From: an uncultured Candidatus Nitrosopumilus sp.
GTDB lineage: Archaea > Thermoproteota > Nitrososphaeria > Nitrososphaerales > Nitrosopumilaceae
Direction of reading: 5' to 3'
Length of the DNA stretch: 64,000 bases
NCBI GenBank assembly: GCA_951812645.1
Contig: CATOSM010000002.1
Span: 98,474-162,473, forward strand
In this document: positions 55,761 to 64,000 of the stretch, in pieces
Position numbering within the stretch: the stretch's first letter is position 1
Layout of the letters: the number at the start of each line of letters is the position of its first letter
The notes under the pieces: model-generated
Seen by the model: only the letters and a program-made list of their open reading frames with translations
Database searches by the model: none
Told to the model about the DNA's origin: nothing
Program-made: the position numbers and the translations under genes

Positions 55761-55827
55761 AAAATCATTTCAAAGTTTTTGCTTGCAATTAAAGTATAAA
55801 TAATAACATTCTTCCATCAATTCAGAA

Positions 55828-56379
55828 ATGTTAGATCTTGTTGCAAAGAATTTGTTTCTTACAAAAGGTAAAGGCGTCCATGAAGATCGATTAACTAGTT
55901 TTGAATATGCCCTTAGAGATGCTGGTATTGCAGGTACTAATCTTGTATTGATTTCAAGTATCTTTCCACCACAAGCCAAACTCATTACTAGAAAAGAGGG
56001 ATTAAAGAGAATCTCTCCAGGACAAATCCTCTTTACAATATATTCAAAAAACCAAACAAATGAGCCCCATAGAATGTGTGCTGCATCTGTAGGTCTTGCA
56101 CAACCAAAGGATAAATCTAGATACGGATATCTTTCTGAGTACGAGTCTTTTGGACAAAATGAATCACAAGCAGGTGATTATGCTGAAGATATTGCAGCAC
56201 AAATGCTGGCATCCTCTTTAGGAATCTCTTTTGATGCTGACAAGGCCTGGAATGAAAAAAGACAACAGTGGTCTATATCTGGCGAAATTTACAAAACTCA
56301 TAACATTACTCAAGCTACAAAGGGTGACAAAGATGGAAAATGGACTACTGTCTTTGCAGCAGCCGTTCTCTTGCTGTGA
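55828..56379 (+). CDS. pdaD: Pyruvoyl-dependent arginine decarboxylase
   Basis: Self-cleaving enzyme that makes agmatine for polyamine synthesis. 183 residues. The processing site is in NLVLISSIFPPQAK: cleavage between the two serines converts the second into the pyruvoyl group. Also AASVGLAQPKDKSRYGYLSE and the catalytic Glu region. A TATA-like AAGTATAAATAA lies about 35 bases upstream. Confidence 0.93.
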   Translation: MLDLVAKNLFLTKGKGVHEDRLTSFEYALRDAGIAGTNLVLISSIFPPQAKLITRKEGLKRISPGQILFTIYSKNQTNEPHRMCAASVGLAQPKDKSRYGYLSEYESFGQNESQAGDYAEDIAAQMLASSLGISFDADKAWNEKRQQWSISGEIYKTHNITQATKGDKDGKWTTVFAAAVLLL

Positions 56380-57537
56380 TTATTTTTTATATCCTTTAAG
56401 ATAGAATATTGCAGCTGCAATTGCGACTATGGTGATTATGATTGCGACTATTGTTGATTCATCCAACTCCTGTGTTATTGGCTGAATGTTATCACCGCCT
56501 AGGGAAAATTTTAATTTATTTTCATCTATTCCTGACTCTTCACCAAAAATGTATTTTCCTTGAATTCTTTGCCCTTCTTGAGGATCAAAAACCCATCCTT
56601 CCTTTGTAATGTCTGTTGGAATTTCTTGATTTTCGATATTCTGTGTTGGGACGATGTCTCCATTTACGTTAGAAAAGTTTGTCGTGTCAGAAGATAACAC
56701 CACTACATGAATGATTGAATTTAGAGGATAAAATCCACCATCAAAGTAATCCGATCTCTTGATATTTCCTACTTGAAGAAATTCCAATGGGTTGACGTCT
56801 GTTAAGCTTGCCGCTCTGTTTGGATAGTCCGTTGAGAGTTTTAGTTGCAAAAGTGACTTTCCATCTATCGGAATCCATGAAAATGTCATTTTTGCATTTT
56901 CATCATGTGATAGTTTTTTGGCAATATCATAAAACCCCCCGCTGTCTCTAATTATTTTTGGAAGCAAGACGCTTGAAATTTTCTCATACATTGGTCCTGT
57001 GTCTTCCATAGGCAGCGTATACGCTGCAGAAATCATTCCTTTGCCTGAAATTATTCCTGATGTCCCCAATGCTTGATTTGATTTATCATCTGTATGTATG
57101 AATACTGAATGAAATTCTGCGTTTGTATCCAATGCTTGATTGATTCTATCGATATATGATTCCGCAATTTCTTTTGTAGAATCTTGAATTGCAATGATTC
57201 CCCTGTCTTCTGGATTTCTAGACACGTTAATCATTATACATGATTCGTCCACTACCCCCAAAACACATTGATCTTGATTTGTAAAAATTACTGCTTTAAT
57301 TTGACCATTTTCTCTAACCTCTCGTTCTAATTCTGCTGGAATTCTTATTTCTTGAATACTGGTACTTTGCAATATGATTGATGCTGTTACATTTTGAGAT
57401 ATGCTTTTGTCAATAATGATTTGCGCCGTTTCTTGAAATGTTGCATGACTCATTTCCTGCGAGTATGCAAAATCCGTTGTAATTCCTATTGCCGTGATTA
57501 ACATTATTCCTGAAATTGAGATTATTTTCCCTTGCAT
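56380..57537 (-). CDS. Exported, C-terminally anchored protein, unknown
   Basis: 385 residues from ATG 57537 (MQGKIISISGIMLITAIGIT), which gives a normal signal peptide; the frame is open to 57594. A large extracytoplasmic domain contains two close cysteines (DQCVLGVVDESCIMI), and a C-terminal helix (VAIIITIVAIAAAIFYLKG) with a basic end anchors it. Such architecture is common in thaumarchaeal surface proteins; function unknown. Confidence 0.68.
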   Translation of the reverse strand: MQGKIISISGIMLITAIGITTDFAYSQEMSHATFQETAQIIIDKSISQNVTASIILQSTSIQEIRIPAELEREVRENGQIKAVIFTNQDQCVLGVVDESCIMINVSRNPEDRGIIAIQDSTKEIAESYIDRINQALDTNAEFHSVFIHTDDKSNQALGTSGIISGKGMISAAYTLPMEDTGPMYEKISSVLLPKIIRDSGGFYDIAKKLSHDENAKMTFSWIPIDGKSLLQLKLSTDYPNRAASLTDVNPLEFLQVGNIKRSDYFDGGFYPLNSIIHVVVLSSDTTNFSNVNGDIVPTQNIENQEIPTDITKEGWVFDPQEGQRIQGKYIFGEESGIDENKLKFSLGGDNIQPITQELDESTIVAIIITIVAIAAAIFYLKGYKK

Positions 57538-57641
57538 GTCTGGGATTCTTAAAATGAAATTATTAAATCTCACTATGCAAGCCGTTAATCCCATTCGCTT
57601 GAACTAACTAATATCCTCGTGATTGTGAATATCTATCTGGC

Positions 57642-58214
57642 ATGGCATTAATTCCATTTTTGGTAGATCTTTTTCTTGATCCTGTAATTCAACTGATTGC
57701 AGTTTTGAGTTCTTTTGGCATAGGATTATTTCAGGGAATCGTTCTTGGCAGGGCCATTTTGATGAGATTTCCACGTCTACAAAACCATGTTAAAACCGTC
57801 TCAGTCACATTGTTTATTTTATTTTTGATAAACGCAATTCTAAGTGTACCCCGATTTGCTTCCCCTGAAAAAATCACACTGTCTAGCCTTTCTGCAAATA
57901 GTACTGGCGAACTGGCCTCTTCACTTTTTTTGATATTTGGAATGAATACTGGTTTTCTGACCGTCTTGGCAATTTCTGTCACCGTGATGACCTTTGTTGT
58001 TCTAAAATTCACAAATCTCAATGGGATAACAAAAGGATTTGTATTCATCTTTAGTGCCTTCATGTTGATACTGACTGCCATAAGCAGATTCACTGATTTT
58101 ACACCTAGCACCTTTGAAGTTTTGCTGTATTTCCTTTATCAATTAGGAATCACAATTGGAATTTTAGCCGGTTCGATTAGAAAAATCAAACCTAAAAAGT
58201 CTGACTTGAGCTAA
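57642..58214 (+). CDS. Polytopic membrane protein, unknown
   Basis: 190 residues, about five helices. The last part (EVLLYFLYQLGITIGILAGS) resembles the end of the protein at 38879-39565. No known family. Divergent from the anchored exported protein and followed by a strong hairpin. Confidence 0.65.
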   Translation: MALIPFLVDLFLDPVIQLIAVLSSFGIGLFQGIVLGRAILMRFPRLQNHVKTVSVTLFILFLINAILSVPRFASPEKITLSSLSANSTGELASSLFLIFGMNTGFLTVLAISVTVMTFVVLKFTNLNGITKGFVFIFSAFMLILTAISRFTDFTPSTFEVLLYFLYQLGITIGILAGSIRKIKPKKSDLS

Positions 58215-58273
58215 TTTCAAACGTTTAAATCTGATCATTCATGGCTTTGATTTGACATCGAATTCAAACCGTT

Positions 58274-58316
58274 CGGGGGAACAAGCTGGCAGTCCATGCG
58301 TTGGACTGTCAGCCCC
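58274..58316 (+). ncRNA. Strong hairpin, candidate structured RNA or bidirectional terminator
   Basis: GCTGGCAGTCCA (58285-58296), loop TGCGT, TGGACTGTCAGC (58302-58313): a 12-bp stem with one G-U pair. Outside it, GGGGG (58275-58279) and CCC (58314-58316) can extend the helix across a one-sided bulge AACAA. It lies between the convergent genes ending at 58214 and 58329. Whether it is an RNA gene or a shared terminator cannot be told. Confidence 0.4.
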
Positions 58317-58328
58317 ATTAATTCTAAA

Positions 58329-60101
58329 TCATTTCAGTGAAGATAACGTATTCACTTGCTCCTTGATGTAATCAAATCCTTCTTGCCAGAATTTTGTACT
58401 TGTTATATCCAATCCGTATTCTGCCAAAAGTTTTTCAGGCTTTTTTGATCCTCCTGCTGCAAGTATGTCTATGTACGCTGGAGCAAAATCATTGCCTTCC
58501 TTTTTGTATCTTTGGAATAGCGACAATGCCAACAAATTTCCAAATGAATATGCATAACAATAAAATGGCGTATGGCAAAAGTGTGGAATGCAACTCCACT
58601 CTATTGCAAAGTCATCTGATAAAGTGACTGCATTTCCAAATTGAACCTTGAGATTTTCTAAATATGTTTTTGATATCTGGTCTACTGTGGTCCCTTCGCC
58701 GATTTGTTTATGTGCATCAACTTCGAAAATTGTGAAAAATGACTGCCTCATGATTGTCGCATAAAGATCATCGATTTTTTCTGCCAACATTGCCCTTTTC
58801 TCATCATTAGAAATCTTGCCTGCTAAATTATCATACAATAACAGTTCTGAAAACGTTGATGCCGTTTCAGCCAACGGCAGAGGCGCATCTTGTACAAGAA
58901 TTGATCTGTCTTGCGCGGCTTGACTATGCACCGCATGACCCAACTCATGTGCTAATGTAAACACATCTCTTGATTTTCCCGTGAAATTGACTAGTACGTA
59001 CGGTGTAATTTTGGGAGCAAGTGTGCTACAAAAGGCCCCATCCCGTTTTCCTTGCCTTATGGAGGAATCTATGTGGTTTTCCTTGAATACTTTTCTGGCA
59101 TATTCCTCTAGCGTATTGCTAAATCTTCCAAGTGATTCAAAGACTAACTTCACTGATTTGTCATAGGAATAATTCTTTTCCTTGATATTGGAAGCGGCAG
59201 GAGCATACAAATCACATCTTCGTAATTTTTTCATTTTCAGCATCTTTGCTTTTTGTAAAAAGAATTTTTGAAAAACTGGCGAATTTTTTTTACAAACTGA
59301 AAGTAACGATTCTATGGTTTTGTCATTTACATCATTTCCAATGTTTCTCATTGATATTGGGGATTCATATCCTCTAATCTCAATACCTTCGTCTTTCCAG
59401 TTAAGAACAATATTTTGATATATTTCGCCTATGACTCCTTTATTTTCAGAATATTTTGAGAGAATCGTTTTGTATGCAGTTTCACGGATTTTCGGATTAG
59501 TGCTTCTAACATAATTTGTTAATTCTTCACGTGTCATTGATTTGGTTTTATTTCCAACCCTCATCTTGTATTCAAAAGAATTAGTTATTTTGTCATATAG
59601 TTTTACAAGCGCAGATATTCCTGTTACGTCTAACGTGTTTATGATTCGTTCTTCTGGCTCACTTAATGCATATCTTGCAAACAATCTTTTGTGTGAAAGA
59701 TGTTCTTTAATTTCCCCAGAATCCTGCATGAGTCTCTTTGCATTTTTATCATCTATCTGCGTCTTCCACCATAAATCAAAAAATAATATTTTGTTAGAAA
59801 TCTCAGAACCCAACTTTGACATTTTGGTCATCAACGATGTGGCTTCATCTGATTGTGTATCTGAAGCATATGCCAAAGATGCGTATCCTCCAATCTTCCT
59901 CATGTTTTCTGATATGTCTTCTACTTGATGAATAACATTCATGAATTGCTTGGATGACATTTTTGGATTTAATTTTGGTTTAATCCTTTCAAATTTTTTT
60001 GCCTGTTTTTCTAATTCTCGAATTTGTTTTTTAAATGCAGGACTTTTTGGATTTTTAACCAATTCTGATAAATCCCATTCTCCTAACTGATATGTTGACA
60101 T
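58329..60101 (-). CDS. pepF: Oligoendopeptidase F (M3 metallopeptidase)
   Basis: 590 residues. The zinc motif LAHELGHAVHS (HExxH) is followed by the third ligand Glu in LAETASTFSELLL. Cytosolic degradation of short peptides. N-terminal helical domain (residues 1-200) and GYESPISMRNIGND are typical. Length matches family. Confidence 0.93.
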   Translation of the reverse strand: MSTYQLGEWDLSELVKNPKSPAFKKQIRELEKQAKKFERIKPKLNPKMSSKQFMNVIHQVEDISENMRKIGGYASLAYASDTQSDEATSLMTKMSKLGSEISNKILFFDLWWKTQIDDKNAKRLMQDSGEIKEHLSHKRLFARYALSEPEERIINTLDVTGISALVKLYDKITNSFEYKMRVGNKTKSMTREELTNYVRSTNPKIRETAYKTILSKYSENKGVIGEIYQNIVLNWKDEGIEIRGYESPISMRNIGNDVNDKTIESLLSVCKKNSPVFQKFFLQKAKMLKMKKLRRCDLYAPAASNIKEKNYSYDKSVKLVFESLGRFSNTLEEYARKVFKENHIDSSIRQGKRDGAFCSTLAPKITPYVLVNFTGKSRDVFTLAHELGHAVHSQAAQDRSILVQDAPLPLAETASTFSELLLYDNLAGKISNDEKRAMLAEKIDDLYATIMRQSFFTIFEVDAHKQIGEGTTVDQISKTYLENLKVQFGNAVTLSDDFAIEWSCIPHFCHTPFYCYAYSFGNLLALSLFQRYKKEGNDFAPAYIDILAAGGSKKPEKLLAEYGLDITSTKFWQEGFDYIKEQVNTLSSLK

Positions 60102-60303
60102 CTTGATTTCCTATTTTTCAACTATTAAAAAATGCATGTGAAGCACTGATTCTTTTTTATCATGATCTGCCAAAAAGATAGCCTGGTGCAAAAATTCCTT
60201 TTTGGGCGACATTTTGATATTTTCTCACCGGTTTCTAGGCTCAAAACCCCTTCTGAAAAATTACAAAATAAATCAGTTCATATAGGAAATCGACAGCGCA
60301 AAA

Positions 60304-61248
60304 TTGGTATTACCCTTGGTTTTAGAAATTATTAACGCAGATTCGGCATGTGGCCGTTGTGGAAAGAATTCCATGTTAACTGACAATGTTACTGGTGAAC
60401 GATTTTGTGGAAAGTGTGGCTATGTAATTACCGAGACTTTGCAGGATTCTGGACCTGAGTGGAGATCTTTTTCAAAAGAAGGTGGGACTGATCCAACTAG
60501 AACTGGTGCACCCACATCATTAGCAATGCATGATAGAGGATTGGCAACCATAATAAGTCCTATGAATAAGGATTCCTCTGGGAAACCCCTTACGTCTACT
60601 ATGAAGAGTACCATTGAGAGGTTAAGAACTTGGGATAGTCGAAGTAAAGTCAATGCATCTTCTGATAAAAATCTCCGACAGGCATTAAGTGAGTTATCTA
60701 CATTAAAAGACAAACTTTCACTATCTGATGCAGTTATTGAAAAGGCATCATACATCTACAGAAAAGCACTGGAGAAAGGCCTTGTCAAGGGTCGTTCTAT
60801 ATCTGCATTAATTGCTGCATCTCTTTATGCTGCATGTAGGGACACTGAAACTCCTAGAACTCTCAAAGATGTTTCAGACGCAGGCAACATTAAGAAAAAA
60901 GACATTTCACGCTGTTATAGAATTTTACATCAGGAATTGGAATTAAAAATGCCTGTTGTAGATCCTGTACAATGCGTTGCAAGAATTGCAAGCTCCATTG
61001 GCATCACTGAAAAAACAAAACGATATGCAGTTAAAGTACTCAAAGATGCGCAAGCACATGAAGAATCTGCAGGAAAAGATCCAATGGGATTAGCCGCCGC
61101 CGCATTATACCTGTCTTGTGTGAAAAACGGTGAGGATAAAACTCAACGTGATATTGCCGAAGCTGCAAATGTTACTGAGGTAACGATTAGAAATAGGTAC
61201 AAGGGATTACGATTAGATCAAAATATGGACATGGTGGGAAATAAATGA
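60304..61248 (+). CDS. tfb: Transcription initiation factor TFB
   Basis: 314 residues: N-terminal zinc ribbon (CGRCGKN...FCGKCGYVI), B-reader/linker region (EWRSFSKEGG), and two cyclin folds. Start is TTG 60304 (TTG 60316 also possible); a CATATAGG box lies about 26 bases upstream. The tbp gene overlaps by four bases, a rare pairing that couples the two initiation factors. Confidence 0.95.
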   Translation: MVLPLVLEIINADSACGRCGKNSMLTDNVTGERFCGKCGYVITETLQDSGPEWRSFSKEGGTDPTRTGAPTSLAMHDRGLATIISPMNKDSSGKPLTSTMKSTIERLRTWDSRSKVNASSDKNLRQALSELSTLKDKLSLSDAVIEKASYIYRKALEKGLVKGRSISALIAASLYAACRDTETPRTLKDVSDAGNIKKKDISRCYRILHQELELKMPVVDPVQCVARIASSIGITEKTKRYAVKVLKDAQAHEESAGKDPMGLAAAALYLSCVKNGEDKTQRDIAEAANVTEVTIRNRYKGLRLDQNMDMVGNK

Positions 61249-61805
61249 CTCAGACTAAACCTGTAATTGCAATTGTAAATGTGGTAGCCTCTGCAACCAT
61301 CGAACAAAAATTAGACCTTGTCGATATCACTAAAAAATTCCCTGCAGTTGAATACCATCCAGAACAATTCCCCGGTGCCGTTTTCAGGCTCAAAAATCCT
61401 AAAACTGCCACTTTGTTATTTGGTTCGGGTAAAATGGTGTGTACTGGTGCAAAATCCCAAGCATTAGCTGAAACCGCTGTATTTGAAGTAGTCAAAATTT
61501 TGAGAAAAGGCAAAATCAAAATCAAAAATGATCCTATAGTCTCAATCCAAAACATCGTATCTTCAATCAATCTTGGTGGCAAGGTCAATTTGGAACAAGC
61601 TGCCAGAACACTTCCTAGAAGCATGTATGAACCTGAACAATTTCCAGGACTGATTCATAGAATGCTAGATCCAAAAACCGTAATCCTGATTTTTGCATCT
61701 GGCAAACTGGTCTGTGTGGGAGCTAAACTTGAAAAAGACGTTCACCGTTCTGTCAACCAAATCCATGCTCTTCTTGAAGAGAAAGGTTTGATGGTTTACG
61801 ATTAA
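61245..61805 (+). CDS. tbp: TATA-box-binding protein
   Basis: 186 residues with two pseudo-symmetric repeats: VASATIEQKLDLVDI ... PEQFPGAVFRLKNPKT and SSINLGGKVNLEQAA ... PEQFPGLIHRMLDPKT. Full-length archaeal TBP. ATG overlaps the tfb stop as ATGA. Confidence 0.96.
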   Translation: MTQTKPVIAIVNVVASATIEQKLDLVDITKKFPAVEYHPEQFPGAVFRLKNPKTATLLFGSGKMVCTGAKSQALAETAVFEVVKILRKGKIKIKNDPIVSIQNIVSSINLGGKVNLEQAARTLPRSMYEPEQFPGLIHRMLDPKTVILIFASGKLVCVGAKLEKDVHRSVNQIHALLEEKGLMVYD

Positions 61806-61866
61806 ACCCTTGGTCTAAAATTACAAATCAGTAATATTCTTTGTGAATATAACACCACTTCCAAAT

Positions 61867-62082
61867 TTATTCTGGCACTGCTTGCATTGCTGGATGTCCT
61901 GTTTCCTCAAAATGTTTTGTTGCATGTTTGCCTGTTGATGAATCGCAGCATCCTACATGCCCACATGTTAAACACATTCTAATTGCAACTGCTGGAAGAT
62001 GCTCTTTTTCACATTCTTGACAATTATTTGTTTTTTTGTCAAACTTTTTCCCCTGAATAAAACGTTCACATTCTTTTGGCAT
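61867..62082 (-). CDS. ZnF-UBP zinc finger protein
   Basis: 71 residues covering almost exactly one UBP-type zinc finger: NCQECEKEHLPAVAIRMC, CGHVGCCDSSTGKHATKH and HFEETGHPAM. This fold binds free C-terminal Gly-Gly tails of ubiquitin in eukaryotes; in archaea the partner would be a ubiquitin-like protein such as a SAMP or Urm1-type carrier. Partner not in the window. Ends one base before the pyrophosphatase end on the same strand. Confidence 0.85.
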   Translation of the reverse strand: MPKECERFIQGKKFDKKTNNCQECEKEHLPAVAIRMCLTCGHVGCCDSSTGKHATKHFEETGHPAMQAVPE

Positions 62083-62083
62083 G

Positions 62084-62623
62084 TTAGTATTTTTTCAAAG
62101 TATCCTTGTATCTTTTTATTGATTCTATGATTACCTGTTTAGCTTCTTTTGCTGACTTCCATCCTATGATTTCTACTTTTTTTCCTTCCAAATCTTTGTA
62201 CACTTGAAAGAAATGTGCAATTTCTGAACGATAGTGATCTTCGATATTTGATATGTCTGCAGTGTGTAAATATCGCGGGTCGTTGGTTGCAACACAAATA
62301 ATTTTGTCATCTAGTTTTCCGTCATCTTTCATTTGAAGCAATCCTATCGGTCTTGCCTCTATGAGAATCCCTGGATATGTGGGGTTCGTGACTAATACCA
62401 GTGCGTCAAGTGGGTCTCCGTCATCTGAGAGTGTCTGTGGTATTAATCAATAATCTCCTGGATAATGAAATGGTGAAAATAATACTCTGTCTAATTTTAT
62501 CATGTTGTGTTTTTTATCATATTCATATTTGTTCATAGAGCCTTTTGGAATCTCAACGATGGCATTGATGATCTCTGGTACGTCACTGCCTGATTCAATA
62601 TCGTGCCAAAAGTTCTTACTCAT
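62084..62623 (-). pseudogene. ppa: Soluble inorganic pyrophosphatase with in-frame stop
   Basis: From ATG 62623 the frame encodes 58 residues ([20 protein letters not shown] ... FHYPGDY), then TGA at 62447-62449 where the family has Gly (GDYGLIPQT). The same frame goes on LIPQTLSDDGDPLDALVLVT and to the normal C-terminus, with the catalytic DDGDPLD intact. Only one base differs from a working gene. Whether this is a true nonsense mutation or a sequence error needs the reads. Confidence 0.85.
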
Positions 62624-62724
62624 TTGTAGCTCTTCATTTGAATATTCAGTATATGAATTCTATGAAAGAATATGCGTTTTTCAATCCAGTAAAATTTTTT
62701 ATCCTATATTACTGTGGGATTTTC

Positions 62725-63268
62725 ATGTCAAATCTTGTAGTTGTTGTAGGATCTGAAAGATATGGCATAGGTTGCAAAATGGATTGCATCCAAACTTGAG
62801 GCGAATGGTCACAATGTATCTCTTGCAGATCCCTTGGAATTGGATTTGCCTTTACTTGATGGGATGTACAAAGAGATGCCGTCTCCTGAGAAATTACAAA
62901 AAATCATTAAAGATGCGGATGGATACGTCCCAATAACTCCTGAATGCAATCATGGTATGTCGTCTGCATCAAAAAATACATTAGATTATTTTCTAGAAGA
63001 TTATCTTTTCAAACCTTCTGCAATCGTCTCTTACTCTGCAGGGTCATTTGGTGGAATATCTCCGGGAACTCATCCCCGTCAAATCCTGGCCGAAATGGGA
63101 AGTGGCAACATCCTCACAATTTTCAATTTCCAAAGTTCATAAAGTCTTTGATGATGCTGGAAAACTATTGGATGAAAATTATGGATAGACGTGTTGATGG
63201 ACTCATCAAAGAACTTGAATGGTGCGTGTCTGCATTGGCAAAACAGAGAGTCTGGTACTCCTTTTTGA
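62725..63268 (+). pseudogene. NAD(P)H-dependent FMN reductase, broken
   Basis: MSNLVVVVGSERYGIG starts a flavodoxin-like fold; a frameshift near 62775 leads to KWIASKLEANGHNVSLADPL and DGYVPITPECNHGMSSASKN, then SYSAGSFGGIS. After about 63065-63130 two further frameshifts give KVHKVFDDAGKLLDENYG and VDGLIKELEWCVSALAKQR. At least three lesions. Family: NADPH-dependent FMN reductases / quinone reductases. Confidence 0.75.
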
Positions 63269-63691
63269 TTATACTAAATCATTTGTATTTTGTATCACTT
63301 TGTATATCTTGATGAGATATTCTCCTTCAAACACATTGACAAACTCCCCTGTGCTGGTATCCAAATTCCTTACTCTGAATTTGTATTCGTATGAGCCGTC
63401 TCCTTTTGCATCTACTTGGGCAAAGTGGACTGGCTCATCTCCTTTGTAAAACTGGATGATTATTGGATATCTTTCAGCAACTTCTGATGCCGCTCCTTTG
63501 ATGGTGCCCCATGGGAGTTTGTTTTCTTCTGGCACCTTCATCGTAGTAGTTGTTTTCTCCAAACTTAATTCCTCATTAATTGGAGTAACTGTAATTTGAT
63601 TTGACTCTGCTGCAATATTTTCTGGAATCGACATAATGCCAAATAATGCCATAATTGAAGCAATTAGAAATACATTTGATTTTGTACTCAT
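63269..63691 (-). CDS. Exported protein, unknown
   Basis: 140 residues from ATG 63691 (MSTKSNVFLIASIMALFGIM), which gives a signal peptide; the frame is open to 63715. The mature part is a single beta-rich domain (RYPIIIQFYKGDEPVHFAQV; GDGSYEYKFRV). Resembles a fibronectin- or Ig-like domain in style. Unknown. Confidence 0.65.
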   Translation of the reverse strand: MSTKSNVFLIASIMALFGIMSIPENIAAESNQITVTPINEELSLEKTTTTMKVPEENKLPWGTIKGAASEVAERYPIIIQFYKGDEPVHFAQVDAKGDGSYEYKFRVRNLDTSTGEFVNVFEGEYLIKIYKVIQNTNDLV

Positions 63692-63745
63692 CTGACATTC
63701 TGTTTTTTGAGCCACTTAAAAAATCTATTGCTAATTCGTTCTAGA

Positions 63746-63877
63746 TCATGGTAATTCTTCTTCTAAATCACAGCATGCCTTGTGAACCCATTGATCCCTT
63801 GAATTCTTTAGTATCTCTTTTCCTGTTTTGATCATATCGCCACATTCAGCACATTTTCCATTAAATCTGGCTTTCAT
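63746..63877 (-). CDS. 43-residue zinc-binding microprotein
   Basis: MKARFNGKCAECGDMIKTGK, then QWVHKACCDLEEE: a CxxC plus H-x2-C(C) treble-clef-like site as in PARP-type or other small zinc fingers. Start and stop are clean. 63878-64000 shows no supported gene. Confidence 0.6.
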   Translation of the reverse strand: MKARFNGKCAECGDMIKTGKEILKNSRDQWVHKACCDLEEELP

Positions 63878-64000
63878 GCTATTTCTATCAATTTGGCCCC
63901 TTTTAACTTGCCCTAATTTTCATTTGTCTGATTCTGAGACGAAATCTGGCGATCTTCCCTTCACATCATCATACTTTTCATGGTTTCTGACAAATCCTTA

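Noticed and set aside
62447..62449. TGA read as glycine (recoding), since TGA replaces Gly in ppa and another TGA splits the DASS transporter
   Set aside because: TGA is used as the ordinary stop of several intact genes here (for example nadC and mre11 end in TGA), and the DASS gene has frameshifts as well, so simple decay or sequence error explains both.
63920..64000. Possible C-terminal coding end on the minus strand (GFVRNHEKYDDVKG...)
   Set aside because: An in-frame TAA sits at the very edge of the window and there is no ATG, so no gene can be supported.

Overview
The window comes from an AT-rich ammonia-oxidising archaeon of the Nitrosopumilus type (Nitrososphaerota/Thaumarchaeota). 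The information-processing genes are archaeal: HerA-NurA-Mre11-Rad50, Rpo7 and Spt4, TFB and TBP, aEF1B, TruD, Pth2, Alba and CDC48. The secreted proteins, the membrane-anchored double cupredoxin and the CFI-box type C-terminal domain are typical of marine thaumarchaea. Many genes have a TTTAAATA- or TTTATATT-like box about 30 bases before the start codon, which points to leaderless transcripts. I used this spacing to choose several starts.

Layout. 1-5000: nurA-herA-mre11-rad50 operon for DNA-end resection, minus strand. 5-10 kb: a secreted repeat protein, an aspartate-to-NAD set (nadX, nadA, nadC) and rpo7-spt4. 10-15 kb: an Mrp/ApbC Fe-S carrier, a DUF359 dephospho-CoA kinase, a small metallopeptidase, a K+-independent type membrane pyrophosphatase and two small proteins. 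15-22 kb: an accessory island with a decayed AAA ATPase, two decayed IS5-type elements, a two-gene surface cassette (beta-helix protein plus S/T-rich CFI-box protein) and two fragments of unknown genes. 22-27 kb: small DNA-binding and zinc proteins, a band-7 protein and two pseudogenes (SnoaL-like; DASS/SLC13-like transporter). 27-42 kb: mostly core genes (aldehyde dehydrogenase, JAMM protease, double cupredoxin, heme-o synthase, CDC48 operon, geranylgeranyl-reductase-like flavoprotein, Pth2, TruD, alcohol dehydrogenase). 42.2-43.7 kb: gene debris and an apparently intact IS5-family element with a 4-bp target duplication and a -1 frameshift site. 43.7-51.2 kb: DUF255 protein, small unknown proteins, a DEAD-box helicase and a DsbA-like thioredoxin. 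51.26-55.33 kb: a decayed integrated element bounded by a 16-bp direct repeat of the 3' end of tRNA-Thr(TGT). It carries a broken tyrosine integrase, IS ends and a second, GC-richer copy of the surface cassette. 55-64 kb: arginine decarboxylase, membrane proteins, oligoendopeptidase F, a tfb-tbp operon, a ZnF-UBP protein, and adjacent broken genes for soluble pyrophosphatase and an FMN reductase.

The strongest unusual signals are as follows. (1) The tRNA-Thr-bounded element. (2) The surface cassette occurs at two mobile loci with an identically spaced promoter block, AGTTTATTAA-6nt-TGATCACA-8nt-ATG, although the genes have diverged. (3) The soluble pyrophosphatase has an in-frame TGA at a conserved glycine position while the membrane pyrophosphatase is intact. 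(4) There is a strong 12-bp hairpin at 58285-58313 between convergent genes. (5) Several 30-50 residue proteins, mostly Cys-rich, lie between the larger genes. No CRISPR array, rRNA or replication origin was seen.
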